DNA of 24,933 nucleotides from Phoronis ovalis (taxonomy: Eukaryota > Phoronida > Phoronidae): assembly GCA_028565635.1 (NCBI GenBank), contig JAOXYB010061612.1:1-24933 (forward strand). The letters run 5' to 3'. How positions within the stretch are numbered: position 1 is the first letter of the stretch; the number at the start of each line of letters is the position of its first letter. Shown piece after piece: positions 1 to 12,700 of this stretch. Below the pieces are notes generated by a model that worked only from the letters and a program-made list of their open reading frames with translations, had not been told where the DNA came from and searched no databases. A program made the translations under genes and the position numbers.

Positions 1-548
1 TATTCAGACATTTTCGGATCACTAGTTTTAAAATACAAAAAAATACATCCTTCTCCATTGCTTTACCATTGTTTGCTACAGTTGAATTTGATTTCTTCCG
101 TAATCTTCTTTAGGGTTAGGCTCCAATGTGGATTGACTTGCTTTTATGCAAGCTATGTTGGCAAATTGCTCCAAATTGTCCCAGGATTTAGATCCATGCT
201 CAATGGTTGCTGTTTTCTATTTTTTTTCATAAGAAAATTCTCATATGGAATGGTGCCATTCTCCATGTGACATAAAACGGACACAAGTTAGCAGGCACGA
301 ATTAGAGATTTGGCATAATGGTTCTTTATTAACTGTTATTATTAACACCTTGTTATTTTGCAAGTGTAAATGAATTGAGATATTTTGAAAACTCATTATA
401 TTTCAGTGCACTCAATGCTACGCTAATGCAAAGCCTGACAGTGTTTCTTAATCTCTCTTGCAGAGAAGACTCAAATTATAACTGAAAGTATTTCTGTTGT
501 GAGAAAATTAAGATGTGTTCAAAATTATACGAAAGAATAAGTTTTACT

Positions 549-1830
549 GGATATAAACTGTTTTTTTTGGTTCTAAAACCATTTTTCAATTTTTTTTTGT
601 GAAAAAAAGAAATCAGAAAAGTCAAAATGGAATCTCAAGGTATTTGAAGATGTATATATTTGAGTTTTTTTGAATATTATAGCAATTTTGAGTAAAACCG
701 TTCAATGTTTTTAGACATGGGCCTAAGTTGTACATGTTATAAATGGGCTGGCAACATGTGGTGTGCACTGCTTTTCGTTTCCGATATTGCTGATAAAAAG
801 AAGAGCATATTATCTTTCTCCTGTTAGGGGACATATTTATAAGTTTATTCTTCATTGTAAACATTTTTAAATGAATCTTACGGTGCAGATTATTCAATGT
901 TATCTTTATTATGACAAATTTGAGACTCATTAGGTTAGAATATTGTTGCATTGATATAATAAGTGCATTATTAGCAAGTACCTTGACACATGTATGTAGA
1001 ATTTGTAAATGATAAATTATATAAAATACCTCTAAACAAATAACATGCAATATAACTTAAACATATTTATTGCGCAACTGCATTTTTTCAACGATTTTAA
1101 AGATTATTCTCACTTCAAAATGTGAATTTGAGCACATTTTCTTAAGATGCTAACATAGGCATTAGCTTATTGGATTTACGGACTGACAATTGATAGAGTT
1201 AAAATTTTTTAAAAATCACAAATAATATATTTTGTAAAGAAAGTTGCACTCCTACCTTATTTGTCTAAAACTTGTGATTTAAACCTAGTGATTTGGGCTT
1301 AAAACAAAAACTTAATCCTCAATAAACTTCAACCACTTGGAAGAAGTGAGCACTGTTTTAAACCAATAACATTGGTAATAAGGATGTAATAATAAAAAGT
1401 GCATGTTGTGACATAAAAAATAATGTGCAGGCACTACTGATGGTGCATGTGAACAACTATGATGCAGTCTCTGAGACAATCTCAAGTCTGAACTAAGGAC
1501 CAGTAATAGCATTCATAAAAAACAGGTCACTAAAGCACACCTTTGGTTACATATGGCAGTTCACCTTTTCATAAGTATTTAGGATGGCTGCTCCTACGAT
1601 CTCATCCAATTTACCTGAGAAACAGTGAGAGATTCCTGTTGGCAGCCCATTTTTAACACGTACAATGTTAGCCCAAGTGGAAAACATTTTTTACTCAAAA
1701 TTTCTACATTCAAATATGTACATCTTCGAATACCATGAGGTTCCATTTAACTTTTCTGATTCCTTTTTTTTTCACCAAAAATATTTGAAAAATGGTTTTA
1801 GAAGCAAATAACACAGTTTTTATCATTATG
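549..1830. repeat. Large imperfect inverted repeat (fold-back-like element)
   Basis: The left arm, about 549-775, and the right arm, about 1618-1830, are reverse complements with mismatches and small indels. Shared landmarks include TTCTAAAACCATTTTTCAA (left near 571, right reversed near 1785), AATCAGAAAAGT (near 611; reversed near 1760) and AAATGGGCTG-CAACA (near 741; reversed near 1640). Arms are about 210-225 bases with about 840 bases between. This is the shape of a fold-back or non-autonomous DNA transposon. No coding capacity is seen inside. Confidence 0.75.
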
Positions 1831-1851
1831 ACATACTCCTTAGATTAGTAT

Positions 1852-2526
1852 TAAAGACACTGGCTCTATTTTGATTAGATTTTATTATTTTAGTTGGTAA
1901 TGAAAATTTGTATTTCCTATAATAAAGTAATCTTAAATAAAAATGAAAATGTAAAGTAAGTTAGCATATCTGTCAATGCTCCCGATCTCGTCGGGAGTCG
2001 CCCGATTCGGAGGCTCATCTCCCAATCCATATTAAAAATCTCCAGATTTCAAAATTATATATACTAACTATGTATATATGTATTATTGGATATGTGCCCA
2101 AATTGGTATGTGCAATAAATGACAATGACAGCAAATAATTTTTTTTGTTATTTTTAATGAAATAAGTTATAAAAAGGTTAAAATAAAAATACATTCATTT
2201 GAATACTATCAAAGTAGTCCAAAATGGCTCAGAATGCACCAAATTAAGCCATTTTTTCAAAATTTTATGAGGGAATGTGCCGCCGGACCCCCTAGCCTTT
2301 GGCACGTCCTCTGGAAAATCTCCCTATCTGGCATTTTCCAAAGTTGACAGGTATGAGTTAAAAATCGGACAGTTTTCACAAGAGGGAAATTCTGTTGAAA
2401 TTTGAGCAACAACTACGTATTATGTTGTCAGGTTGGTGGAATACGTTCTGTGTAATATTATCTTCCCCTAGACAACTCAAAGCAACATATTTATTTTTTA
2501 AGATGAAATTAGAGCCAGTGTCTTTA
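1852..2526. mobile_element. Candidate non-autonomous DNA transposon with 17-base terminal inverted repeats
   Basis: TAAAGACACTGGCTCTA at 1852-1868 is the exact reverse complement of 2510-2526, spanning 675 bases. The interior has two patches much richer in G+C than the surroundings (about 1979-2030 and 2279-2345). No clear target-site duplication flanks the ends, and no transposase frame is present. The family is not identified. Confidence 0.6.
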
Positions 2527-3678
2527 GCATGAACAAAACTAAATTTTTAGATGATGTGTCTTAGTTATTAGACTATTTGCATGATCTTGTTAGGGCCACC
2601 AGTAGCGAACCAGGTGTTCCCAGTATAGCTTATTTTGTGAATGAAAAATGATTGAAGCAGTTCTCCATGCTTTTGCAGGATTTATCACACAAAATGTTTG
2701 GGTCTGTAATCAGTAGCTCCACCAAGTGCATGAAAATAATATGCTAGATAAAAATGCAATTGTATTCTAGCCATGTTTGTAAGCAAAAAAAGCTTTTTAT
2801 TGGAGAACACATTGAGACTTCTGGGGCTTATAATTTTATTTGCTTTCACTGAAAAATTAATATTTATTTCAAATTACAACTGTCATTATATTGATAAAAA
2901 ACTTGTTTTTTCAATTTCCTGGATTTTACTTTGAAAATCTTGATGAAAATTTCGGTTTCACATTTCGTTCAATTTTTTTTCTTTCAAGTAGCTTTTGAAT
3001 GATTTTGAAGTGCCATCTTGTTTCCAATATCCGAAAGCTTAATTTTGATAGTCTCAGTAAAGGATAGTTTCCTATTTCATACTTGCATGTAAAAATTTAT
3101 AAAGTGTTTGAATTGTTTTGTAGAAGGTAATTTAAAAAGGGTAATATGCAAATGTAAGCATAAAAGTATACTTAATCAATAAGTAAGTTTATAAAAAAGA
3201 TTTAAAATCAGTCTAATTTGTGAGAGTGTACTGTGTACATATATAAAATTACACACACTTCAAAAATACCTTTTCACATTTAACTATCGGATGTCATCAT
3301 GCTATGTAATTAGGTGAAAGGAAATTATTACGACATTGTACTACATAAAAGAAAGATCTTGAAATAGAAAATATTATTTGTTAATATATTTGGAAAGAAC
3401 TACAAAATTTTAGAAAAAAATGTACAGTCAATTTGGTTGAAGTCAGTGAAGCCAATTTAATCAGTAGGTAATGACGGTGCATTTTGGATCAGTAAAGCCT
3501 CAAATTAAAATAAAACAATAGACAAATCAATTTTTAAGGATAATCTATAACAGTAACTATAACAGAACAATGTCCAGTAATCACCTTACAACCATCGATT
3601 GCCTTCACAATTCTAGAAGCATCAAATATGGCTGGGACATAATTCACAGTTTCTTGAAATAACTTTTCGTAAACATTA

Positions 3679-3744
3679 ATGGTGTATAGTTCTACAAGGA
3701 TGATTTTTTTCCAAAAAGAGGTGCTTCTGTTTTTTCTAGTCCAG
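3679..3744 (+). CDS. Exon 1: translation start and signal-peptide core
   Basis: An in-frame TAA at 3670-3672 precedes ATG 3679; a second in-frame ATG lies at 3700. From 3700 the peptide reads MIFFQKEVLLFFLVQ, a short charged/polar start followed by a hydrophobic core. The second ATG has A at -3, the first has T at -3 but G at +4, so either could be used; I chose the first as the longer frame. The donor is CAG|GTAAGT at 3745, a full consensus, phase 0. The exon was found by working backwards from the WSC domain: it is the sequence that, with the exon 2 microexon, supplies a signal peptide in the correct phase. Confidence 0.72.
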
Positions 3745-3762
3745 GTAAGTCTTATTTTCTCA
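3679..3762 (+). other. Signal peptide coding segment (first part; interrupted by introns 1 and 2)
   Basis: The signal peptide is coded by 3679-3744, 4038-4053 and the first two bases of 8405-8525. Hydrophobic core V-L-L-F-F-L-V, then Q-S-L-S-A-H-A with predicted cleavage after A-H-A. The span end given here overlaps intron 1 only to mark the segment and its donor. Confidence 0.65.
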
Positions 3763-6700
3763 TGCCTTTTTTAAAAGCAAAAAAAAAGAAGCTTTTAATG
3801 TGCTTTCATGCCATGATGTTAATTGTGAAATATTTGCCTTTTGCACATACCAAGATGCGTTATTGTATTTTTCCAAGTTTTCTAAACTGTCTTTGTAAAT
3901 GAATTTTAAAAGTATAAAAGTTTCAAACTACTTTGGTGTAATTATGTAATTATGGCTGCTATTTTCAAAAAAAGTGGTATTAATATGCTTCTAGTCAGTA
4001 TTATTTAATACTAATAGTTTCTTTATTTCTTTTGCAGAGTTTGTCTGCACATGGTAAGTGAAGTAATATCTTTGTTTATTTCATATTTGACTTTTGTTAT
4101 GAAAATAAAGAAAACAATTAACTTTTACAGTATGGTACCGAAAAAGTTGGCATTTTTGTGATTTTTCAAGATTAACTTTGAAGTAAGAAAGAAACAATAT
4201 TTCTCTGGGAGTACATTCAAAATTGTGCTCTTGTTAGTTGTTGGTCGATGATCTGGAATTTTGGAATAATTCAAATTTTTTTAAATTATCTAATAGCGGA
4301 AAGTCTAAGTCTTAGTAGGAGTCTTCTGAAGCCATTGTCAAAATATCAAAAAAGTTGACGCTTTCTGCGTTTTGTTGCAAAGGCTTACTGGTTCTTGTGT
4401 GCTTAACAAAATATTACGCGTTAATCACTTTATCTCCCCTATGCATTTTAGCTATCATAAATTAGTATTAATTTGAAACTTCAGATGTCAACCTATCAAG
4501 TGCCAATTTTTTCGATATCTTACTTAGCTGTTATAGCCCCTTTGCATAGATGGCAGTGTTTTACAAATTAAATTTTATATTACTGCTTTTATCAGTTGAT
4601 ACTTAAATACAGTAATTTGTGTCTTTTCTATGGTGGACTTATTAAAGTTACTGAATTTCGCTTGCTGAACAAAACCTTCTGTAAAATTTGGCATTCATCT
4701 ACTGGGTTAATTATATTAATTTCATTACCAGTCTTGCCAATATTAATTTGATTTTAAATGGTTTCTTGAATTACTCAGATTTAGTGAGTATTTGTAAAAT
4801 ATGCAAATTTTTTAAATATTAAACATATTTAAATGAAATCCAATAAAAATGTCCATTTTATAGTATGCTTTTATGAACTATTAAAATGTTTGAACTTATA
4901 AAAAAATATTGATCTGCTGTAGCAGCTATTTCTCAGAAAAAGTAACTTGGGAAGGAGGCTATTATGAAACTTTGTTAGCGCAAATATCGAAAAATTTTCC
5001 CTGTCGTGCAAGGATCTGGATACTTGCTATTAGCAACTGCAAGGCTCTTATATGTGACTAATTAGTTTTAATTGTTGCCAAGTTTTTTTTTTGTGCTACT
5101 TGTATATGTCCGTTAACAACTAGTTCCGTGTAGGAGACAAAATAAAAAGATTTTATGCTGTTGCTAGGCGTATCTTTAACTTTTTTACAAAAAAATTCTA
5201 AAAATGTTGACTTTTCAAGAGTTAACATCCATTATTATTCTATTCTGTTTTCACCCAGTGTATTTTAATGATATGAAAGAAACTCTGATTTTGTATTTAT
5301 AATAGTAACTATAATTTAGCAAAAGTTATTGTTGCATAAGAATATAATTGCTTTTTGAATAATCTGAGACTATAAAATCAAATGGATTATTTTGCAATTG
5401 CCAGTTTAAAATCATAGCTATACATGTATTTTAAGGCAATATGTTGATTTGAAGATTTTCTAATTGGTACGTTATAGATTATCTGTTTTCAACTGTTTGA
5501 CGTATTTAGATTGCTTATACTAATGTTGAAGCCACTTCCACGATTGTGTTAAAAATCAATGTTATTGATGTGTCCTGTTTATTGAATAAACATGCATGTT
5601 TGCTCATAATACATTCTTCTGGGTCAATATTAATTGAGCAATTACCAGTTGTCATTTTATGACACTACTGGACAGTCTGGTTATATCCAGATTTTATTAT
5701 GTTATTTTTCACCATTGATATTTATATAATTTAACACAACTATGTTATAATTTAAAAGATCTTATTACTGACCCCGTTGATCTTCCTACAGAATCACGAG
5801 ATAGCTCAGGGTATCTATTTTTTGTGCCATTTGTGCCACTTGATATTTTGGGAATAACCTCTGAAACCTGATCATGAAAAGATATAGTTTGGGTGTACTC
5901 TTCACAGAAATTAGTGTGCAATGTCTCGTAAAACAAATAAGAGCATTTTGAAAAAACTTTGAAATTTAGGGTGTTTTAGTATTTTTGGTTTATTTTAAAG
6001 TCCAAACTTCCACATATTTGTTATACAGTTGGTCCAAAAATTTTACCCTCAGCGCCATCTGATCTCCCCACCCCAAAAATAATCAGAAAAGTACCCTGGG
6101 TATGTAAATACCCCTGAACACATACAAATGTAAACTAGGCACATTTCCAATGATAGGAAACACCAAAATGTATTACAAAAAGAAAAGATAGAAAAAGATG
6201 TAGAGCAGTAAAAATGTGCAAAACAATCAGACCAGAGGAAGAATTAGCAGGGACAATATTTCCAGATTCTTTTAAGTTTTGAAGGGAAATGGGAACTAGT
6301 CTTGCAAGTTTGGTAGAAATTTCCACAAGAAAGAATGACAGATGGTGACCTATCCTGTCATGGATGAATATTATATAAATAATTTAATAGTCAAAGATCT
6401 GTTATCACACCTACTTCTATGGTAGTTTAATTAATGTGTTATTCTATAAATTAAATTATCTCAAATTTTTAGTTAATCTGAATATAAAGGCTCAAAATAT
6501 AAGTCAAATTCTGAAAATGCAGGTCTGTCTCTTTTGTAAACAATGTTTATGGTCAGAAGTGTAGCAATGATCATAAAATTTTTCATCAATACAATACCTG
6601 TATGTTCAAGGTAGATTATTGATTTATTTATTGTTATAGGTTTTATTGACTGGGTTCAAAAACTAGTCAATTTCAAATGATCCTATGGCGCTTTCTTAAA

Positions 6701-9700
6701 CAATGAAGTGAATAATGTTAAAATAATTATTTTCAAAGAAAATATTTTTAACTGATACATCTGACACCCTTACAACAATGGAAAAATGTTTTTAAAAATA
6801 AATCCAATTCTTGTCAGGATGGTGCGGGAGTATACGGAAAGTTTTTTTTGAACATTTAGCTTCATTTATTAATTAGTTAAATAAATGATAATTTTAAAAT
6901 GTGTTGATTCCATTATCATATATGTATTAATTAAAAAATGTGTCGACAAAATATTATGTACGCAGTAATCCTAATCCAGAAATAACTTGCAGAAGTATAC
7001 GGAAAGTTTTTTTGAACATTTATTTCTTAATTGGCTAAATAAATTAATTATAATTTTAAAATGTGTTGATCTATTATATTATTACATATGTATATTAATT
7101 AAAAAATGTGTCAGCAAAATATTATGTACGCAGTAATCCTAATCCAGAAATAACTTGAACAATTTTGTTTTTATATAAGTGATAAAATAAGCAAGAAAAA
7201 TTCATTTTTATATTATCACAGTAGGCATTCATATAGAATAACAACAGTGGCAATTTTCAAGAACACGCTCGTGTCTGAGAGTGAAATTCATTGTTTCAGA
7301 CATTTTGGAGTAAAATGTAGTTTTAGGAGTATGGAAATATTCAACTTGACACCTATGTTCTTGCAGTTGCAAAGTTATTTTTGGATCTATAATTATGCAC
7401 AGATTAAAATTGTAATTTCTGGGAAAAAGTTTTCTATTGCTCCGATTCAAATCAAACCAGAAAAATAAATAATAAACATGGCCATAATTTGTGGCCTATT
7501 TTTTATCTACTGTTCAAGAATTTATTATAATGGGAAGGTTACATTCACAGGTTTCAGTTAATTAGAAAATGTCCTAAAAAGTATTAATTATGCAAATGAA
7601 ATGGAAATAATCTAGTAAAATATATCTATAACAGCAAATAGCCATGAATTACAAAATAATTTGTATTTCCTCGACAACAATAACACTTGTTCATATAAAA
7701 AAGCTGTTATTTCTTTTTGTTGAGAGAATTTTCTCTACTGCTTCCATGGAATGAATTGCCCAATAATTCACTGGATATTAACAGTATTTCAAAGATGTTG
7801 CCATTTCTTTTTAACATGGTATATCATGATCACATATCAACGACTAAGTTTGTTGGTGCACTCTGTTTTTGATAGTCTATCTTTATTTTGTGGAGCTTTT
7901 TTTTGGCCTACAAAATCGAGGCCGTAAAAAAGAGAATGCTAGTAAGTAGAATGTAACCTTCCCATTATATTACAAGAACTATTTGAAATATGCTTACCAA
8001 ATACAATGGATATAATTTTTGATTCTATTTGTTTATCATAACAAAACGTTGTGTTTATTTGTTATTAATAATTATGCTAAAATTCAATTAAAAATCGTTC
8101 ACATTATTTCGTGTCATCCTGTAAAAAAGAAACCTCATGATATTTTTGGTCCAGTTCTATACCGAACGATAAAATTGTGCATGAACTATAACAAATACTG
8201 GCACATATACATGTATGTCCCAAAGAAGTTCCTTGCGTATTATGGGGATTTGCCGAAAATCCTCAGAGGGATGGAAATTTGAGTTTTGCTGCCTGCCTTG
8301 ATCCATTATGACTTGCGTATACAGTTTTATGCTGTTTATAGTCTCGTGACAACTATTGCAATATAAATAACTCTATAACATGATTGTGTATTTTCCTCTT
8401 GTAGCATTGCAAGATTGCTTTGAGCACTTTACCCATGGAAAAGTGACTGTTACACCTGTGTTATACAGTATGAGTGCATTAACATCACATGAGTGCATAT
8501 GTATGTGCAGTAATCGAGAATACAGGTAAACTGTACATAGCTAGCTCTGTTAGGCCAATCAATTAAAGGATTGCAAGGACTGAACTTGTAATGTGTACTA
8601 ACCCTATACTTGCACTGAAAGTTCAATGGTTGCATTGTTATGTAGCAAGGTTCATTAGCTGGCTATATCTCTTAACGAAACTGACATGGTGTATAGTCTC
8701 CTATAGTGCACAGATCGCAATACAAAGGGTTTTGGAGAACAAGTCAAAACTATGTTTGAAACTTCAGCTGATATGTCTATGTGATATCAATTTGCATGTG
8801 AACCGACAAAAAAAAGATAACTGGCCTAGACTGCAATGCAGTACCTAATACCAAGATTGATTTTAAGTACTTTTTAAGTACTGTTTTATGCTTGCATTTA
8901 AATTCATTGCTTACATTTGTTTCAGTTATGCTGGTATTGAACAAGGAAATATATGTCTGTGTGGTAACTCAGTAAATGAAAGCTTGGCTGGGTCGGGAAC
9001 TTGTGACGTGGCATGTCCTACTGATCTAGGAAGTGTGTGTGGAGGGCATGGTAGTGTAACAATATATGATGCCCCGACCAAAGTGGAAAATTACACAATT
9101 GATCATACAGGTAAAATGCATCACTGCTATACCTTTAGGTTAAAGCTTAGGAGATAATCGCTCAAAATATATCAAACAAATTCATTTCCTTATGAAATAA
9201 TAAAAAATGTGACTTGTACAATGTAGCTACATTGTAGGTGGCTACATTTGTATTGCAACGTTTGTTGTGCCTAGCAAAAGATATCCATCACTAACAACAT
9301 ATTATTTAATAATAAAATATTTTTTTGTATGCATAAAAAAACTTTACTTGATTAATTGTTAGTAGTAACCTCTTGTTTAGTTTTTTTTTTAAATTTCCGT
9401 ATTTTACAATTGTGTAAGCTTTGTTTGAAATCAATTATATTCTGTAAATACAATTGTTGTACTCTGTTTTAGGAACTCTTTTTGCTTTTGAGGAAGCAAA
9501 TTTGACACTAATTACTGCAGAAGGCACACTGGCAAGCCATGACATCAACTTTGGTGATGGTTCTTTTGCATTACTCTCAGAAACCAACTCAACAACGCAC
9601 GCATTTCATGCGGTAGGAAAGAAAATCTTGGTTGAGAGTAATGGAACTGATTATTTGACTAAAAACATATCAGCAGTCAGTGTTTTTGAAGTAAGTTTAT

Positions 9701-12700
9701 GATGAAATGATTTGTTAAAGTATCAAAAAAAGAGGCCTTGATAGCTTCATTTAGTGGAATGCAAAAGCCAAGGATTTGGATTTCCAGCTTATGCATTGGT
9801 AACAGTAGTTGCTCTGTTTGACATACCAATCAACTTGACCAATTTTTCACCAAGAAATTGGGAACTTTTAGACAATTATTTATCGAAGACAATGGCAGAA
9901 AAAGATATAAAAATGGAAGTTTTAAGGTCCTGATGTGAAACTTGACAAAAGTTATGCAGCATCTCGATGCAGAAGAATATCATATAATTATAAGTTGCCT
10001 ACACCAAGATATTTATTTCTCAATTTCTCTGTTTTGCCTTATATTTAAATTTTTAAAATGCTGATCAAAGCATAATTCATTAGAAACAGAAATATATTAG
10101 CTATTTAATTTATTTAATAATCATCATGTTTAAATTTGACAGGTAAAAGCACGTCCACGAAATGTGAACTTCGTCCACTGTCCAGATGTTATTGCTCGAT
10201 TAGACAGCTTCACATGTGAAGTTCACATCGACAGTGGGTCTTGCATGCATCTACATGTTTACCTTGGTGATGGGAGTTACAGATATGTTAACCTACCTGG
10301 TCAGTACATGTGCTGGTTATTGTTAACTCATGAAATTCCAGCTTATTCAAAGTAATAGCTATTCCCTGAGATGTACCTTTGATGCCTTGATGATAGGACA
10401 CAAATAGCAGCCAATCTTCTATATATGTGAATGTATTATTGAAATGAGAGTTGCGAATTTCAATGGACATACAAACTGTACTTCCTACAGTCATCACAAC
10501 TTGTACCCTGCTCCTGGAAGTATTGCTTGGGCTGTGGAACAGTATTAATCTATTAATTTCAATATTCACATTTACCATTTGATCCAAAGTCATCTACCCA
10601 ATCTATCCTGTTGCATCATGAGAAATATGTCACTTTTGTTTGTTATGTTCTAAGAAGACATGATTCTGGCATAGTTGTCAATTCTTTCATCTAGATCAGA
10701 AATCTTCCACCATTAGTTTTAGTAGAAAATTGATGTAAAATACCTAATCAACTTGACAGATGTGTTCTAGACTTATTGTTTGTGTTTATAATAGCATCTA
10801 CATTATAATATCATGTGTATTTTACATCTAACATGTGAAGTCAGAAATAATTTCAAGTAAACATCTGTTAGCAGGACTATATAGCTGTTGAGGAAAGATA
10901 AATGCTATAAAATAAATGAATCTGTTAGTGAAACATAAAAAGCACTGTAACTGTAACCTTACCGTTCTTTTACAGAATCTATCATAACCCATGTTGGTCA
11001 GGCCTGGGAGAGAATCATATCAACAACTGACAGTTCTACTAATACTGTAATTCTTATGCCCAATCGTGTATTTAAATATCATGGAGTTATTCGTGGATGG
11101 GAATTTAATGTTAAGACTACTGGTGATCTGATCTATCAGGTAGGTTTGAAAACATTGAACTGAAGGAATGGTGCTGTTTATTATTAAACTGTCTCTTTTC
11201 TTAAAAGAAAATTAATTATAATAATAATAAATAATTAGCAAGTTTGATATTAGCTATGCAGTTACAAATTCAGTATTTGGCATTGTATTTTGATATGGAA
11301 GTAGGTGTGTTTATTTATACATATTGCTTTGTAGGTTTACAGACCTGTATGTACTTATGACTTCTGTCTCCGTTCCTATTCGTGTTTGCCTTGGGGAAAG
11401 AAATGTGACAAAAACGAAACAAATTTCTGGAAAATCCAATGTACACCCCCTAACAAACCTAGTTTGTCGGGTCAAAGATGTACAAACTCCGATGAATATC
11501 AGTTCATTCCATCTGAATGGACTGATCATCCAATTTCATCATTCAGATTTGTCGGAGAAAATACATTCACAGCATCAGAGACTGGATTTCAACGAATGAC
11601 TGTTTCAACTGAGGATGCAATTCGTGTAAGACCTGGAGATATCATGGCAGTTGTTCAGGAACGTGGAAAATTACAATTGACAGACATGCCAGCAAACTAC
11701 GAGTTTTCTAGCCCCAAAGGTGGTGATTGGTCCAACAGATTAGATTCAAATCACGAGTATGTGAATCCAGGATCATGGAGTAGCCACTTGTTTGATCATC
11801 ATCTCCGAGCCACAGTTGAAAGAACAATTATTACAAAATTTGAGCATATTTACGATGTAGTGCAGGTTCTTAACATGACAGCAATAGTCAACAGTACATG
11901 TGCGCCTGATGTAGAAGAAGGGAGATTTGAAATTGACGTGAAACAAGGTGTGGAGAATTTCACTGTGGCAGCAAACCCAGAAGGTACTGTTTTTGTATTG
12001 CAGTTTCGTACGAATTCAAAAAATTTCATGATAGGTTTGTGTTTTTTATTGTCATTTTTTAACAAGATGGTAAAGACTGGAAATGTTTTTGCTATAGTTT
12101 TTCAAGTGCCTACTTTTGGTTTTCTATCCTTTTTCATTTTAATTAAAACAAACAGCTTGAACAGCAGGAATCTGGATGAAGAGACTATATATAGTTCATT
12201 AGGCTGTTGGTTAAATTTTTGTAAAACTCTTATTCATATAACACAAGCTTTCCATCTAGCTATATGTTACAATACATCTTTTGAATGTTGTTGCTTTTTA
12301 TAATTAACCACACATAACCTAAATAATCTACTATTAAGAGCCCTATATTTACACGGAAACTTGTAACAGCAAGGGAGCAAGTTCTTTTTATCTTATAATT
12401 GCAGGTATTACTGATACTGTTCAACAATTCTATATCCCTGACCATGCTGGCTCTGCAGTCAGTTACAACTGGACATTTGATGATGGTAGTGAACTGCTGA
12501 TGTCTGAGGACAAACTGGTTAATCACAGTTTTGCGAAACCTGCTGTCTATTATGTGGAGTGTATTGCCTATAATGAAGTTAGCAGTCAGACGTACGAGGT
12601 AAGTAGAAGATAAAGTGGAGTTAAATTTAGTCAGATATGAAACAAACATTTAAGCTTTCAACAAGCTTGTTGTCAAGGTGGCCAAATTTTTTAGTGGGAC

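Larger units (their letters stand above)
1..3678. other. Upstream non-coding DNA
   Basis: AT-rich sequence without a recognisable gene on either strand; open frames here are short and have no domain signature. It contains the two repeat structures listed at 549-1830 and 1852-2526. It should include the promoter and 5' UTR, but I see no TATA box, CpG island or other promoter sign that I would defend. Confidence 0.6.
4054..8404 (+). other. Intron 2 (4.35 kb, longest in window)
   Basis: Donor GTAAGT, acceptor CTTGTAG, phase 1. AT-rich. Contains the tandem duplication at 6830-7157 and the inverted-ended element at 7526-7969; otherwise I see no coding exon, and the phases of exons 2 and 3 do not call for one. 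Large first introns of this kind often hold regulatory elements, but none is recognisable here. Confidence 0.65.

Noticed and set aside
622-1050. 142-codon frame on the minus strand
   Set aside because: Low-complexity AT-rich composition, no domain, and it overlaps the inverted repeat arm.
8450-8848. Frames on both strands around 8450-8848
   Set aside because: The minus frame is a shadow of exon 3; the plus frame lies in intron 3 and has no domain.
10288-10593. 101-codon minus-strand frame
   Set aside because: Overlaps exon 6 and intron 6, with no motif and no supporting splice or start signals.
11984-12303. Open frame continuing from exon 8 to a stop at 12303, which could be a truncated secreted isoform
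   Set aside because: The extension is hydrophobic, T-rich intron translation without family similarity, while splicing at 11983 to 12405 gives a proper PKD module.
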